Shown here: piece by piece, positions 44,983 to 54,731 of the stretch | How the letters are laid out: each line of letters starts with the position of its first letter | Position numbering within the stretch: position 1 is the first letter of the stretch | From: Alkalidesulfovibrio alkalitolerans DSM 16529 | GTDB lineage: Bacteria; Desulfobacterota; Desulfovibrionia; Desulfovibrionales; Desulfovibrionaceae | DNA length: 64,000 bases | Direction of reading: 5' to 3' | Assembly: GCF_000422245.1 (NCBI RefSeq) | Contig: NZ_ATHI01000007.1 | Span: 1 to 64,000, forward strand | The notes under the pieces: generated by a model | What the model was told of the DNA's origin: nothing | What the model saw: the letters and a program-made list of their open reading frames with translations, nothing else | Database searches by the model: none | Translations under genes and position numbers: made by a program

Positions 44983-45792
44983 TCAAGCTTCCTGTTCCAG
45001 TTTCTTCTGTGCGAACTGCAACATCTTTTGAGCCTGCTGGAAAGAAGGGTTGATCTTTAGCGCCCGTTTGGCCATCTCGGCCATGGGCCGCCATTTTTGC
45101 CAGTCGTGATACAGTCTGCCGATGTTGAAGAACAGGAACTCATCGTGGTGGCAGGATTCCAGGGCCTTCCTGTAGTACTGCTCGGCCGTCTTGAAGTCCT
45201 TCATCTTGCGCAGGACGATGCCGATGCGGTTGTACAGATGCACGGCATCGGGATCGTTGCGCAGTGCGTCCTCAAGGTATCCGTAGGCTTCCTGGTATTG
45301 TTCGTGCTTGAGGAAGAGATCAGCGATGTTGGCCTTGAAATCCGTGTCCTGGCTGAACTCGCGCACCAGGGCGTCGGCCGTTTTCTTGGCTTCGGCGTGG
45401 TCTTTGGCAGTGAGCCTTGATTCGATATCCTTCAATCCCTGCTGCTTGCGTTTGGCGATCAGTGCAAGCAGGGCCTGGGCTTCCTCGGTCGTGGAGGTGT
45501 TCAGTTCCTTGAGCACCTCGTTCATCTGGGCGTAGAGGCTACGCTCCTCGCCGGGGGCATAATCGAGCTGCAGCGGATAGGCCTGGGTGAAGTTCCTGTC
45601 CGATCCCAAGGCGAAGACGGCTTGCGAGATGAGTTGGACGAACTCTTCCTTCTCCGCCTTCATGAGGGGGGTCTTGATGACGATGAGCAGCGCCTGCTGC
45701 AGACATTGCGCGGCGGGGAGAACTTTCTCCTGTTTAAGGAGCGAGCCGATCTTGTTGATCAGCTGCCTGGCTTTGATGAGTTCCGCCGACAT
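44983..45792 (-). CDS. TPR-repeat protein of unknown function
   Basis: The 269-residue cytoplasmic protein starts MSAELIKARQLINKIGSLLKQ and is almost all helical. At least two tetratricopeptide repeats are clear at about 165-235 (AYGYLEDALRNDPDAVHLYNRIG; TAEQYYRKALESCHHDEFLFFNIG, each read in parts). GGGGGTTGAAACG precedes the ATG at 45792, so the frame up to 45870, which would enter carA, is not used. Related proteins are common in Desulfovibrio; no function is known to me. Confidence 0.8.
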   Translation of the reverse strand: MSAELIKARQLINKIGSLLKQEKVLPAAQCLQQALLIVIKTPLMKAEKEEFVQLISQAVFALGSDRNFTQAYPLQLDYAPGEERSLYAQMNEVLKELNTSTTEEAQALLALIAKRKQQGLKDIESRLTAKDHAEAKKTADALVREFSQDTDFKANIADLFLKHEQYQEAYGYLEDALRNDPDAVHLYNRIGIVLRKMKDFKTAEQYYRKALESCHHDEFLFFNIGRLYHDWQKWRPMAEMAKRALKINPSFQQAQKMLQFAQKKLEQEA

Positions 45793-45850
45793 CGTTTCAA
45801 CCCCCTTTGGTGACAAGACTTTTCCGGGTGCAGAATAGCCCTCTTTCCGT

Positions 45851-46978
45851 TCACTTTCCAGTCGTTTCACGCACCAGGGTGCGGAAGCGGGTGAAGAAGA
45901 ACTGCGCGTCGTGCGGCCCGGGACCGGCCTCGGGATGGTATTGCAGGGTGATGATGGGCTTCTTCTTGTGACGAAAGCCTTCCAACGTCTGGTCGTTCAG
46001 ATTGACATGCGTCATCTCCACGTCGTCGAGCCGGGAAATGTCCACGCAGAAGCCGTGGTTTTGCGAGGATATCTCGATGCGGCCGGTCAGGAGATCCTTG
46101 ACCGGATGGTTGATGCCGTGATGTCCAAACTTGAGCTTGTAGGTGGAGCCGCCCAGCGCCGTGCCGAGCAGTTGGTGGCCGAGGCAGATGCCGCCCAGGG
46201 GATAGCTGCCGGTCATCCGTGCGATCTGGGCGATGGGGCCTTGCAGGGTGGCCGGGTCGCCGGGGCCGGGCGAGAAGAAGACCGCGTCGGGCGAGAGCTT
46301 GGCGACCTGTTCGGCTGTGAAGGAGGAGGGCACCATGAGCATGTCGAAGCCCTGATCGGCCAGGAGGCGCAGGATGTTCCACTTGATGCCGAAGTCGAAG
46401 ACCACGAGACGCGGACCGGGGCCGGGCCAGGCGTAGGCCCCGTCGTTCAAAACGGCCTCTTTCGGGCCGTTTGCGGACCAGGTGTAGGGCTTTGCGGGCG
46501 TGACCGTCTCGGCCAGGTTCGAACCTTCCATGGTCGGCAGTTCGCGGCAGCGGGCAACGAGCCGGGCCGGATCCTTCTCCCGCGTGGAGATCAGGCCGCG
46601 CATGGCTCCGTGCAGGCGCAGATGGCGGGTCAGGGCGCGGGTATCGATGCCCTCGATGCCCATCACGCCGTACTCGCGCAAATAGTCGGGAAGGCTCTTC
46701 TTGGCGCGCCAGTTGGAGGGCGTCTTGCAACATTCCTTGACGATGAACGCCTCCACCCGGATGCGGCTCGACTCCACGTCGTCGAGGTTGACGCCGTAGT
46801 TGCCGATGTGGGGATAGGTCATGCAGACCATCTGCCCCACGTAGGAGGGGTCGGTGAGGATCTCCTGATATCCGGTCATGCCGGTGTTGAAGATGACCTC
46901 GCCGCCGGTTTCGCCGTCGCCCGTGAAGGAGGCCCCGGAAAACCAAGTGCCGTCCTCAAGCGCCAAAATCGCTTCCAT
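45851..46978 (-). CDS. carA: Carbamoyl-phosphate synthase small subunit
   Basis: CarA is the glutaminase subunit feeding ammonia to CarB for arginine and pyrimidine synthesis. The 375-residue protein has the N-terminal CarA domain ([30 protein letters not shown]) and a class I amidotransferase with the nucleophile Cys in [11 protein letters not shown] near residue 263 and the His-Glu pair in [15 protein letters not shown] is nine bases before the ATG at 46978. carB is not in the window. Confidence 0.97.
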   Translation of the reverse strand: MEAILALEDGTWFSGASFTGDGETGGEVIFNTGMTGYQEILTDPSYVGQMVCMTYPHIGNYGVNLDDVESSRIRVEAFIVKECCKTPSNWRAKKSLPDYLREYGVMGIEGIDTRALTRHLRLHGAMRGLISTREKDPARLVARCRELPTMEGSNLAETVTPAKPYTWSANGPKEAVLNDGAYAWPGPGPRLVVFDFGIKWNILRLLADQGFDMLMVPSSFTAEQVAKLSPDAVFFSPGPGDPATLQGPIAQIARMTGSYPLGGICLGHQLLGTALGGSTYKLKFGHHGINHPVKDLLTGRIEISSQNHGFCVDISRLDDVEMTHVNLNDQTLEGFRHKKKPIITLQYHPEAGPGPHDAQFFFTRFRTLVRETTGK

Positions 46979-46983
46979 TTCGC

Positions 46984-47727
46984 TCACTCCGCAAGCATCG
47001 CGGCCACGGCCGCGACATCCTCGGGGCGGTCCACGCCCCGTGTTCCCTTGTCCACGCAAACTACGCGGATGGGAATGCCGTTTTCCAAAAGCCTCAGTTG
47101 TTCAAGGCACTCCAGCCGTTCGAGCCGCCCCGGGGGCAGGCTCGTGAAGCGCGCAAGCGCCTTCATGCGAAATGCGTACAGGCCAATGTGCCCGAAAAAG
47201 CCTCGCGCTTCCTCCCCCCGATGGAAGGGCACGGCCGCGCGCGAAAAGTACAGGGCGTCGCCGTTGGCCGCGCAGACCACCTTGACCTGATCGGGGCTTC
47301 TGGCCCGCTCGTCGCCGATGGCGTGCGCCAAGGTGGCGACCTGCACGCCGGGATCGGCGAACGGGGCCACCAGGGCCGAGATCATGGCCGGGTCCAGGGC
47401 AGGCTCGTCACCCTGAACGTTGACCACCACGGCCTCCTCGGGAATCCCGAGCAGGCTCGCGGCCTCGTGGACGCGGTCCGTGCCGCTGGCATGGTGCGCG
47501 CCGGTCATGACCACCGGAACATTCATCTCGCGCGCCTTGCCGGCGATGCGCTGGTCGTCCGTGGCCAGAGTCACGCTCGCAAGCTCCGGACAGCGCGATG
47601 CCCTGGCGTGCACATGCCAGAACATGGGCTTGCCCAGAATATCGATCAGCGGCTTGCCCGGAAACCTGGTGGAGGCGAAGCGCGCCGGTATGATCCCGTG
47701 ACAGGGAGGGAGTGCGTTTGCGGCCAA
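46984..47727 (-). CDS. kdsB: 3-deoxy-manno-octulosonate cytidylyltransferase
   Basis: KdsB activates Kdo to CMP-Kdo for lipopolysaccharide inner core. The protein of 247 residues has [16 protein letters not shown] near the N-terminus, [14 protein letters not shown] near residue 94 and [12 protein letters not shown] near residue 179. I favour a TTG start at 47727, eight bases after AAGGAG; the GTG at 47736 falls right at that site and would leave no spacing. Its partner WaaA is encoded just upstream. Confidence 0.93.
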   Translation of the reverse strand: MAANALPPCHGIIPARFASTRFPGKPLIDILGKPMFWHVHARASRCPELASVTLATDDQRIAGKAREMNVPVVMTGAHHASGTDRVHEAASLLGIPEEAVVVNVQGDEPALDPAMISALVAPFADPGVQVATLAHAIGDERARSPDQVKVVCAANGDALYFSRAAVPFHRGEEARGFFGHIGLYAFRMKALARFTSLPPGRLERLECLEQLRLLENGIPIRVVCVDKGTRGVDRPEDVAAVAAMLAE

Positions 47728-47739
47728 AGCGACCACTCC

Positions 47740-49023
47740 TTACGCGAAAGCGCCGCGCTCCGCAAGGAGTGTCGCCAGACGCGCGGCGGTCGCCTGGGCA
47801 CCTCCTTGGCGCGGTCTGACATATTCGGCCAGGGCCGAGCGCACGTCTTTGCGCTCCTGCGGCGCGGCGCAAATGTCGGCAAGAGCGGGTGCGAGCTCCG
47901 AGGCATCGCGCACCTCGCGTACGAGCCCCGCGTCCACGATTTCGCGGCCGACCCAGGCGAAGTTCTTCCAGTGCGGCCCGATGACGGCGGGCGTTCCCGC
48001 GGCCAGCGGTTCGAGAAAGTTTTGTCCGCCGAGCGGGGCGAGGCTGCCGCCAAGAAAGGCCGCCCGCGCCAGGGAGTAGGCGTCGCGAAGCTCGCCGAAG
48101 GCGTCCCAGAGGATGATCGAGCCGGGCGTGGCCGGGCCGTCGAGCGCGGTCTTGGCGTAAAATCGGAGTCCGGCCGCCTGAAGCCGCTCCTGCCAGGCGC
48201 GCAGGCGCTCCATGTGGCGCGGGAAAAGGCCGATCACGGCGTCGGGACGTGCGCGAATAAGGGCGGCCATGGCCATCGTCACGGCCGTTTCCTCGGGCTC
48301 GCGCACCGAACCGAAGACCACGAACTCGGCATCCCCGGGCAGAAGCGCCGACAGGGCTTGCGGAGGATTGGGCGGCGTATCGAGGCGCAACTGATCGAAC
48401 TTGATGTTGGGGGTGACGGTAACGGTCGCGTTAGGAAAGAGCGCGGCGTAGCGGTTCGCGTCGCGCTTCGAGATGGCCAGCACCTCGTGTGGGCCGAAGG
48501 GGCGCAAAAGGCCTGCCAGGGGCAGGCTTCGGGCCAGGGTGCGCGGCGACATGCGGGCGTTGGCCACCACAAGCGTTGCGCCGTGTTCCCTGGCCGAGGC
48601 CATGAGGCCGGGCCAAAGCTCGGTCTCCAGAAGCGCCACCACGGCAGGATTCACGCCCGTCATGGCCGCACGCATGAGCGAAGGCCGGTCGAAGGGGCAG
48701 TAGGCCGCGAAAAGCGCGACCGGCGCGTTTGATCCGGCCAGCCGTTCCCCGGCGCGGCTCAGAATGTCGTGGCCCTGGCGGGTGTTGGTGGTCGTGAGGA
48801 TGCGCAAGCGCGCGCCTTGTGGAACGACGGGGATGAGGGCCTGGGCGATACTCTCGGCGAGGTAGGATTCGCCCGCTGAAGCCGCGTGCAGCCACAACTC
48901 GGCGCGCGGCAGGGGCGTTTGCAGCATGCGTTGGTCAAAGCCCTCGCGCAGCCGTGGGTTGCGCTTCAAAAGCGGCGGCAGGAGCCGCCACAGGGCGTCG
49001 TATGCGCGAAGGGCGATTTTCAC
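47740..49023 (-). CDS. waaA: 3-deoxy-D-manno-octulosonic-acid transferase
   Basis: WaaA (KdtA) transfers Kdo from CMP-Kdo to lipid A precursor at the inner membrane. The 427-residue GT30 enzyme has an N-terminal membrane-associated segment, [17 protein letters not shown] near residue 45, the ETELWPGL motif near residue 122, [10 protein letters not shown] near residue 230 and the donor site [20 protein letters not shown] near residue 339. The start is GTG, overlapping the ddl stop as GTGA. The open frame continues to 49638 through ddl in another frame and is not used. Confidence 0.94.
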   Translation of the reverse strand: MKIALRAYDALWRLLPPLLKRNPRLREGFDQRMLQTPLPRAELWLHAASAGESYLAESIAQALIPVVPQGARLRILTTTNTRQGHDILSRAGERLAGSNAPVALFAAYCPFDRPSLMRAAMTGVNPAVVALLETELWPGLMASAREHGATLVVANARMSPRTLARSLPLAGLLRPFGPHEVLAISKRDANRYAALFPNATVTVTPNIKFDQLRLDTPPNPPQALSALLPGDAEFVVFGSVREPEETAVTMAMAALIRARPDAVIGLFPRHMERLRAWQERLQAAGLRFYAKTALDGPATPGSIILWDAFGELRDAYSLARAAFLGGSLAPLGGQNFLEPLAAGTPAVIGPHWKNFAWVGREIVDAGLVREVRDASELAPALADICAAPQERKDVRSALAEYVRPRQGGAQATAARLATLLAERGAFA

Positions 49024-49973
49024 GCCTCGTCCCAGGCGAGCGGTTCCGGCGCGCAGGCTCGGCGACGCGCACAGCGCGCAAGTCCAAGGTCGATGAGCCG
49101 CGCCGCGAGGTCCTGAAAGCTTATTCCTGCGGCGGCCGCCGACCGGGGCACAAGGCTCGTGGGGGTCATGCCGGGCAGGGTGTTGACTTCGAGCAGCACT
49201 GGGCCGTCGTCCGTGACAATGAAGTCGCTGCGCGAGTAGCCTTCGCATCCCAAGGCGACGTGCGCGCGCAGCGCAAGTTCGCGCACCCGCGCGGAGAGAG
49301 CGTCGTCCACAGGCGCGGGGCAGATTTCCTCCGCGCCATCCTGCTCGTACTTGCTGCGGTAGTCGAAGAAGTCGCAGCACAGCTTGGGACGGATGAGGAT
49401 CGTGGGCAGGGCTTCGTCCCCGAGCACGGCGCAGGTCATCTCGAAGCCTGGCGCGGCCTCTTCCACCAGGGGCTGCTTGCCCGAGGCGAAGATGGGTGAG
49501 AGGGCTTCGCGTAGTTCCTCGTGCGTGGCCGCGCGGCGCATGTCCAGGCTCGACCCGCCGTCGTTGGGCTTGACGAAGAGCGGGAAACGCAGGTCGCATT
49601 CCCAGTCGGGGCCGGGCGGCACGGGCAGAAAGGTCCACTCGGGCGTGGGGATGCCGCGAAGTCGGAATATCTGCTTGGCCGCCGCCTTGTGAAGGGCCAG
49701 GAACGATGCTTCGGGACCCGAACCCTGGTAAGGAACGTCGGCCGCGTCGAGCATGGCCTGAATCAGGCCGTCCTCGCCTGGCGCGCCGTGCAGGTTCAAG
49801 AACGCGAAGTCGTGGTCGCGCGCGGCCGTGATCAGGCCGTCGAATCCGGGCAGGGGGTCGAACGGCGTGACCGTGTGGCCAAGCCCCGTCAGGGCCCGCT
49901 CGATCTGGGCCGCTCCCGAGAGGGAGACAGCGCGTTCACCCGACCAGCCGCCCGCTATCAAAAGGATACGCAT
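49020..49973 (-). CDS. ddl: D-alanine--D-alanine ligase
   Basis: Ddl joins two D-Ala for peptidoglycan precursor synthesis, using ATP. The 317-residue ATP-grasp protein has [14 protein letters not shown] near the N-terminus, [17 protein letters not shown] near residue 60, [16 protein letters not shown] near residue 129, and [21 protein letters not shown] near residue 252 (read in parts). It sits in HD protein-ddl-waaA-kdsB, with overlaps at both ends. Confidence 0.96.
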   Translation of the reverse strand: MRILLIAGGWSGERAVSLSGAAQIERALTGLGHTVTPFDPLPGFDGLITAARDHDFAFLNLHGAPGEDGLIQAMLDAADVPYQGSGPEASFLALHKAAAKQIFRLRGIPTPEWTFLPVPPGPDWECDLRFPLFVKPNDGGSSLDMRRAATHEELREALSPIFASGKQPLVEEAAPGFEMTCAVLGDEALPTILIRPKLCCDFFDYRSKYEQDGAEEICPAPVDDALSARVRELALRAHVALGCEGYSRSDFIVTDDGPVLLEVNTLPGMTPTSLVPRSAAAAGISFQDLAARLIDLGLARCARRRACAPEPLAWDEA

Positions 49974-50580
49974 CGAGGTCCTCGCCGAGGAGAGTGGACA
50001 TGCGCTCTTCGATGAGCAGCGCCTGTTCCACGGTCCAGCGGATTTTTTCTTGGATTTCGGGGGTGTGTCCGTAGCGCACGAGCAGGTCCTCGAACCGCTC
50101 GCGTAGCGAGACGAGGTTTTCGTGCTTGGCCCGCTTGTCGCCGTAGAGCACCGCCAGGGGCATGAAATATCGGCTCACGTTGATCTCGAAGGGCCAGTAG
50201 ACATGATGGGTGACGCCCATGGCCAGGACCGGATTGCCGGTCAATTCCATGGCCCAGGCCCCGCCGATCAGGGAATGCGAACCGCCGTGAAGGATGCAGT
50301 AGTGCTTGGCCAAGTCGTGCAGCAGGGCCGAGGCGCGCACGCTCTGCACACAGACGTCGAGTCCGGCGGCATGGGCGAGCTCTGCCAACTGCCCGGCCAC
50401 GCGGGCCACTACGAGGCTGTGCGCCCGGATGTGTTCGGGCATGTCGTAGCGGTCCCACCAAGCCAGACATTGCTCGTCCGTGGGCACGAGCCATTCGGGC
50501 CGGAGGCTGCTTTGGAACAGGCCGGGGCGGTGGAAGAGGGGCGAGTCGTCGCTTTCGTATCGGGTCATGGTTTCACTCAT
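49936..50580 (-). CDS. HD domain phosphohydrolase
   Basis: The 214-residue soluble protein has an HD domain: H in [14 protein letters not shown] (about 51-64), the HD pair in [11 protein letters not shown] near residue 88, and later His in GGSHSLIGG and VTHHVYWPF. This set suggests a metal-dependent phosphohydrolase. The end overlaps the ddl start by 38 bases, so expression is coupled. Substrate unknown. Start could be 50580 or the ATG at 50568. Confidence 0.85.
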   Translation of the reverse strand: MSETMTRYESDDSPLFHRPGLFQSSLRPEWLVPTDEQCLAWWDRYDMPEHIRAHSLVVARVAGQLAELAHAAGLDVCVQSVRASALLHDLAKHYCILHGGSHSLIGGAWAMELTGNPVLAMGVTHHVYWPFEINVSRYFMPLAVLYGDKRAKHENLVSLRERFEDLLVRYGHTPEIQEKIRWTVEQALLIEERMSTLLGEDLDAYPFDSGRLVG

Positions 50581-50624
50581 CCGTCGACAGCCAACGTATA
50601 GTCATTTCGGGAAAATTTCCACGA

Positions 50625-50654
50625 TTGACAGAGGATTGATCCTGCATGTAGCAA
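50625..50654 (+). promoter_or_regulatory. Possible hypDE promoter
   Basis: A perfect TTGACA (50625-50630) is followed at 17-18 bases by GTAGCA/TAGCAA. It lies 58 bases before the hypD start. The -10 is weak. Confidence 0.4.
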
Positions 50655-50711
50655 CATCTCGTAAACGCTCGCAATCCCCCGTCACGGCGGGGCCTGAACC
50701 GGAGACACGTC

Positions 50712-51800
50712 GTGGATCTATTCGCCGGATTCCGCGACCCCGCCATCGCACGCGCACTGCTCGAAAAGATCAGGGGCGAAACGCGCGGGGTCCGTTTCAT
50801 GGAGGTGTGCGGCACGCACACCGTGGCCATTTTCCAAAGCGGCCTGCATTCGCTGCTCCCGGAAAACATCGTTCACCTCACTGGCCCGGGCTGCCCTGTG
50901 TGCGTCACGCACGACGCCGAAGTGGCCGCATACCTCGAAGCGGCCGCCAAGGACAAGGTCATCATCGCCACCTTCGGCGACCTGATGAAGGTGCCCGGCC
51001 CCGGCGGAGCGAGCCTCAAGTCCGCCCAGGCCGACGGCGCGCGCGTGAAGGTCGTCTATTCGCCGTCCGACGCCCTGGCGTTGGCGCGCGACAATCCGGA
51101 CGACACGGTGGTCTTCATCGGCGTGGGCTTCGAGACCACGGCCCCAGGCATGGCCGCCACGGTGAAGATGGCCAGGGCCGAGGGGCTCTCGAACTTCAAG
51201 GTGCTCTCCTTTCACAAGCTCGTGCCCCCTGCGCTGGAAGCGCTGCTCTCCGACCCCGGCATGGAAATCGAGGCCTTCATCCTGCCCGGCCACGTCTCGG
51301 CGGTCATCGGCGCGGGCGCTTACCGTCCCTTGGCCGAGAAATTCAAGGTTCCCGCCGTGGTGGCGGGCTTCGAACCCCTGGATATCCTGCAGGGGCTCAT
51401 AATCCTTATCGAGATGCTGCGCGAGGGACGCCACGGCGTGGTCAACCAATACACCCGCGTAGTCACGGAAGATGGCAACGCCAAGGCTCGCGCCCTGGTG
51501 GCCGAGGTCTTCGAGACCTCGGACGCGCTGTGGCGGGGCATAGGGACGATTCCCGGCAGCGGGCTGACCTTTGCCAAAGAATATGCCGACTTCGATGCCC
51601 TTGCCGCCCTGGGCATCGAATTGAAGGAAACCCCGCCCATCAAGGGCTGCATGTGCGGCGATGTGCTCAAGGGCAAGTTGGCCCCGAACAAGTGTCCGCT
51701 GTTTAAAAAGGCCTGCACCCCGGCCAGACCCGTGGGGCCGTGCATGGTCTCCAGCGAGGGCTCCTGCGCCGCCTACTTCAAGTACAATCTGGAGTCCTGA
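50712..51800 (+). CDS. hypD: Hydrogenase maturation protein HypD
   Basis: HypD works with HypC to build the Fe(CN)2CO group of [NiFe] hydrogenases. The 362-residue protein carries the conserved Cys motif in MEVCGTHT (about 30-37), GPGCPVC near residue 58, and the C-terminal [4Fe-4S] region with CMCGDVLKGKLAPNKCPLF and GPCMVSSEGSCAAYFKY. Start codon is GTG, preceded by GGAGA. hypE follows two bases after the stop region. Confidence 0.97.
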   Translation: MDLFAGFRDPAIARALLEKIRGETRGVRFMEVCGTHTVAIFQSGLHSLLPENIVHLTGPGCPVCVTHDAEVAAYLEAAAKDKVIIATFGDLMKVPGPGGASLKSAQADGARVKVVYSPSDALALARDNPDDTVVFIGVGFETTAPGMAATVKMARAEGLSNFKVLSFHKLVPPALEALLSDPGMEIEAFILPGHVSAVIGAGAYRPLAEKFKVPAVVAGFEPLDILQGLIILIEMLREGRHGVVNQYTRVVTEDGNAKARALVAEVFETSDALWRGIGTIPGSGLTFAKEYADFDALAALGIELKETPPIKGCMCGDVLKGKLAPNKCPLFKKACTPARPVGPCMVSSEGSCAAYFKYNLES

Positions 51801-51802
51801 AA

Positions 51803-52807
51803 ATGTCCGACAAGGTGCTTCTCGATTACGGCAGCGGAGGCCGGGCTTCGCAGCGTCTGGTCTCCGAGCTTTTTCTCGCGGCCTTCGACAACGAGGAGTT
51901 GTCACGTCTGAACGACGCGGCGGTGCTCGATCTCTCCGGCCCCGTGGCCGTCTCCACGGACAGCTTCACTGTAGATCCGATCTTCTTTCCCGGCGGTGAC
52001 ATCGGTTCACTGGCCGTGCACGGCACGGTCAACGACGTGGCCATGCTCGGGGCCACGCCGCGTTACCTGACCTGCGGCTTCATCATCGAGGAAGGGCTGC
52101 CCATGGAGGATCTGCGGCGCATCGTGGCCTCCATGGCCAAGGCCGCGCGCGAGGCCGGGGTGCTCGTGGTCACCGGCGACACCAAGGTCGTGCCCAAGGG
52201 GGCCTGCGACAGGATCTTCATCAACACCACGGGCATCGGCGAGATCATCGTCCAGCCCACGCCCAGCGCCGAGCGCGCTGCGCCCGGAGATGCCGTGCTG
52301 GTCTCGGGCAACATGGGCGACCATGGCTTGGCCATCCTTTCCAAGCGCCAGGGGCTGTCCTTCGAGGCTCCGGTGGAGAGCGACTCCGCGGCGCTCAACC
52401 ACCTCATCGTCTCGCTGGTGCAGAGCCTGCCGCAGGTGCACGTGCTGCGCGATCCAACGCGCGGGGGCCTTGCAACCACGCTGAACGAGATCGCGGCTTC
52501 CTCGGGCACGGGCATTCTGGTGCGCGAGAGTGTTTTGCCCATCACCGACGCGGTGCGCTCGGGCTGTTCCTTCTTGGGGCTCGACCCGCTTTATCTGGCC
52601 AACGAAGGCAAGTTCATCTGCATCCTGCCACAGGAGTTGGCCGAGAAGGCGCTTCGGATCATGCGCGCCGATCCCCTTGGCCGCGACGCCTGCCAGATCG
52701 GCGTGGTCACAGAGGAGAATCCGAAAAAGGTCATCCTCGAAACACCCATCGGCGGCAAGCGCCTCTTGGGCATGCTCGAAGGCGAGCAATTGCCGCGCAT
52801 TTGCTGA
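51803..52807 (+). CDS. hypE: Hydrogenase maturation protein HypE
   Basis: HypE dehydrates a carbamoylated C-terminal Cys to thiocyanate, the cyanide donor for the hydrogenase iron. The 334-residue protein starts LLDYGSGGRASQRLV, has the AIR-synthase-like ATP fold, DPTRGGLATTLNEIA near residue 218, and ends with the required LPRIC, the last Cys being the carrier. GGAG precedes the ATG at 51803. hypA, B, C and F are not here. Confidence 0.97.
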   Translation: MSDKVLLDYGSGGRASQRLVSELFLAAFDNEELSRLNDAAVLDLSGPVAVSTDSFTVDPIFFPGGDIGSLAVHGTVNDVAMLGATPRYLTCGFIIEEGLPMEDLRRIVASMAKAAREAGVLVVTGDTKVVPKGACDRIFINTTGIGEIIVQPTPSAERAAPGDAVLVSGNMGDHGLAILSKRQGLSFEAPVESDSAALNHLIVSLVQSLPQVHVLRDPTRGGLATTLNEIAASSGTGILVRESVLPITDAVRSGCSFLGLDPLYLANEGKFICILPQELAEKALRIMRADPLGRDACQIGVVTEENPKKVILETPIGGKRLLGMLEGEQLPRIC

Positions 52808-52816
52808 AGGCGGGTG

Positions 52817-53788
52817 TTACGAAGCGGCTTTCGAGCCGAGGCGTTCCTGGATCAGGCGCTGGGCGCGCAAGGCGAGCTGGCTGATCTCGGGTTTGGATAT
52901 CTGGTCGTCCGCGCCCACGGCCTCGCCCTTGTGACGCAGCTTGTCGGTGATCAAGGACGAGAAGAGGACTACCGGCAGCCTACGCAGGACGGAGTCTTCC
53001 TTGATGCGTTTGGTGAGGTGGTGGCCGTCCATGGAAGGCATCTCGATGTCCGAGATGACAACCTGCAAATAGTCCTCGATGGGACGCGACTCGGCCTCGG
53101 CCTTGGCCTTTATGGCCTGTAGCCGATCAAAGCACTCCTGGCCGTTATCGGTGACTTCCACGTCGAAATTCGCCTTTTCCAGCAGGTCGCGCAGCATCTC
53201 GCGGACCAGCGCCGAATCGTCGGCCACGAGCGCGCGCCATCTGCGTCCGGAGCCGTAGTCCACGGTCTCGTCGAGCTTCATGCCGAGTTTTGGATTCAGT
53301 TCGGTGACGATCTTTTCGAGGTCGAGCATGAAAATGATCCGATCCTCGATCTTGACCACACCTGTGATGGAGTTGGAAGAGAAGGCAGCGACGTAACCGC
53401 TGGGCGGCTCCACTTTCTCCCAGGACATGCGGTGAATGCGGTTTACGCCCGAGACCAGGAAAGCCGTGGTCACGCGATTGAACTCGGTGACGATGACCTT
53501 GGGCGACTCGCGCTCGACTCGCCGCTTGCCCAGCCACATGGAGAGATCGACCAGCGGGATGACGTGGGAGCGAAGATTGAAGGTGCCCAGGATCGAGGGG
53601 TGCGTGACGTTGGGCAGGACAGTGATCTTTGGCAGCCGGATGATTTCCAGCACCTTGGCCACGTTCACGCCGTAGTAGCCCTCATAGTAGCCCCTGGCGC
53701 TCTTGATCTCGTCGGGTTCGTCGATGGAGAACTCGACGATTTCGAGTTCGTTGGTGCCCGACTCGAGCAGGATGTTGGTCTGACTCAT
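52817..53788 (-). CDS. cheV: Chemotaxis protein CheV
   Basis: CheV couples receptors to CheA through an N-terminal CheW-like domain (about 25-165; YYGVNVAKVLEIIRLP, LGTFNLRSHVIPLVDLSMWLG) and a C-terminal receiver domain (about 195-320). The receiver has acidic VADD and the phospho-Asp in VVISDIEMPSMDG, with the switch Lys in QISKPE. GGGGAG is seven bases before the ATG at 53788. It is convergent with hypE, nine bases apart, and not part of the flagellar operon at the right end. Confidence 0.94.
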   Translation of the reverse strand: MSQTNILLESGTNELEIVEFSIDEPDEIKSARGYYEGYYGVNVAKVLEIIRLPKITVLPNVTHPSILGTFNLRSHVIPLVDLSMWLGKRRVERESPKVIVTEFNRVTTAFLVSGVNRIHRMSWEKVEPPSGYVAAFSSNSITGVVKIEDRIIFMLDLEKIVTELNPKLGMKLDETVDYGSGRRWRALVADDSALVREMLRDLLEKANFDVEVTDNGQECFDRLQAIKAKAEAESRPIEDYLQVVISDIEMPSMDGHHLTKRIKEDSVLRRLPVVLFSSLITDKLRHKGEAVGADDQISKPEISQLALRAQRLIQERLGSKAAS

Positions 53789-53840
53789 CGATTCTCCCCC
53801 CAAAAGCGAGTTGTCGCCTTGTCTGGACAAGATCTCAATT

Positions 53841-54689
53841 TTATAGGTTTTCCAAAACCTTCTGGACTTCGTCGATGAGCTTTTTGGGCGTGGACGCCCC
53901 GGCCGTGAGCCCTACGCTCGAAAGGCCTCGCAGGCGTTCGAGAGGCAACTCCGAGGCCGTTTCCACATGCACGCAGGGCACGCCCTCGTCGGCCACCACC
54001 TTGGCCAGGCGGCGTGTGTTGCCCGAATCGCGGCCACCCACGACGATCATGAATTCGACCTCCCGGGCCATGGCCAGAGCTTCTTTCTGGCGGTCGCGCG
54101 TGGCGTCGCAGATAGTTTCAAGAATGACCGCGTCGATGTCGGTCTTCGAAAGGAGTTTTTGAGCCATGTCCTGAAACATGACCTTGTCCTGCGTGGTCTG
54201 GGCCGCCAGACAGTATTTCTCGCCGGGCTTGAAGGGAAATTCCGCCAATTCCTCGGGAGAGTCGAAGACGAATGCCCCGGCCGAGGCATAGCTCACGAGC
54301 CCCTTGACCTCGGGGTGCTCGGCCTCGCCGTAGAGGAGCACGATGCGGTCTTCCGAGGCCATGCGCTTGATGAGGATCTGGGCCTTCTTGACCCTCGGGC
54401 ATGTGGCGTCGTGAATTTCGGCCTGGCGAGCGTCGAGCTCCATTTCCAGGTCGCGGGGAATGCCATGGGCGCGGATGACCACGCGCGAGCCCTGCGGGAT
54501 GTCGCGGGGCAGATCGGCCACGCGCACGCCCAAGAGGTCGTACTCCGCCAGAACCTGCGGATTGTGGATGATGGGACCAAAGGTGAGCACCGGGGCTCCC
54601 GTGTTTTCCTCGATCAAGGTGTCGAGCTTTCGCAGTGCGAGATCGACGCCCATGCAAAAGCCGGCCGTCTCGGCCCTGAGAACGTTCAT
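53841..54689 (-). CDS. ispH: 4-hydroxy-3-methylbut-2-enyl diphosphate reductase
   Basis: IspH is the last enzyme of the non-mevalonate isoprenoid pathway. The 282-residue protein has the three cluster Cys in AGFCMGVDLAL, DATCPRVKKA and TICDATRDRQ, the AAQTTQDKV segment, and GGRDSGNTRRLAKV plus TAGASTP near the end. A GGGAGGGAGGG run is directly before the ATG at 54689. It follows the dus gene by 42 bases. Confidence 0.96.
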   Translation of the reverse strand: MNVLRAETAGFCMGVDLALRKLDTLIEENTGAPVLTFGPIIHNPQVLAEYDLLGVRVADLPRDIPQGSRVVIRAHGIPRDLEMELDARQAEIHDATCPRVKKAQILIKRMASEDRIVLLYGEAEHPEVKGLVSYASAGAFVFDSPEELAEFPFKPGEKYCLAAQTTQDKVMFQDMAQKLLSKTDIDAVILETICDATRDRQKEALAMAREVEFMIVVGGRDSGNTRRLAKVVADEGVPCVHVETASELPLERLRGLSSVGLTAGASTPKKLIDEVQKVLENL

Positions 54690-54731
54690 GCCCTCCCTCC
54701 CTTGGATTGTCGCGCCACGTAACAAATTATT

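Noticed and set aside
47740..49638. Extended waaA frame of 632 residues
   Set aside because: The first 200 residues run through ddl in another frame; GTG 49023 gives the normal length.
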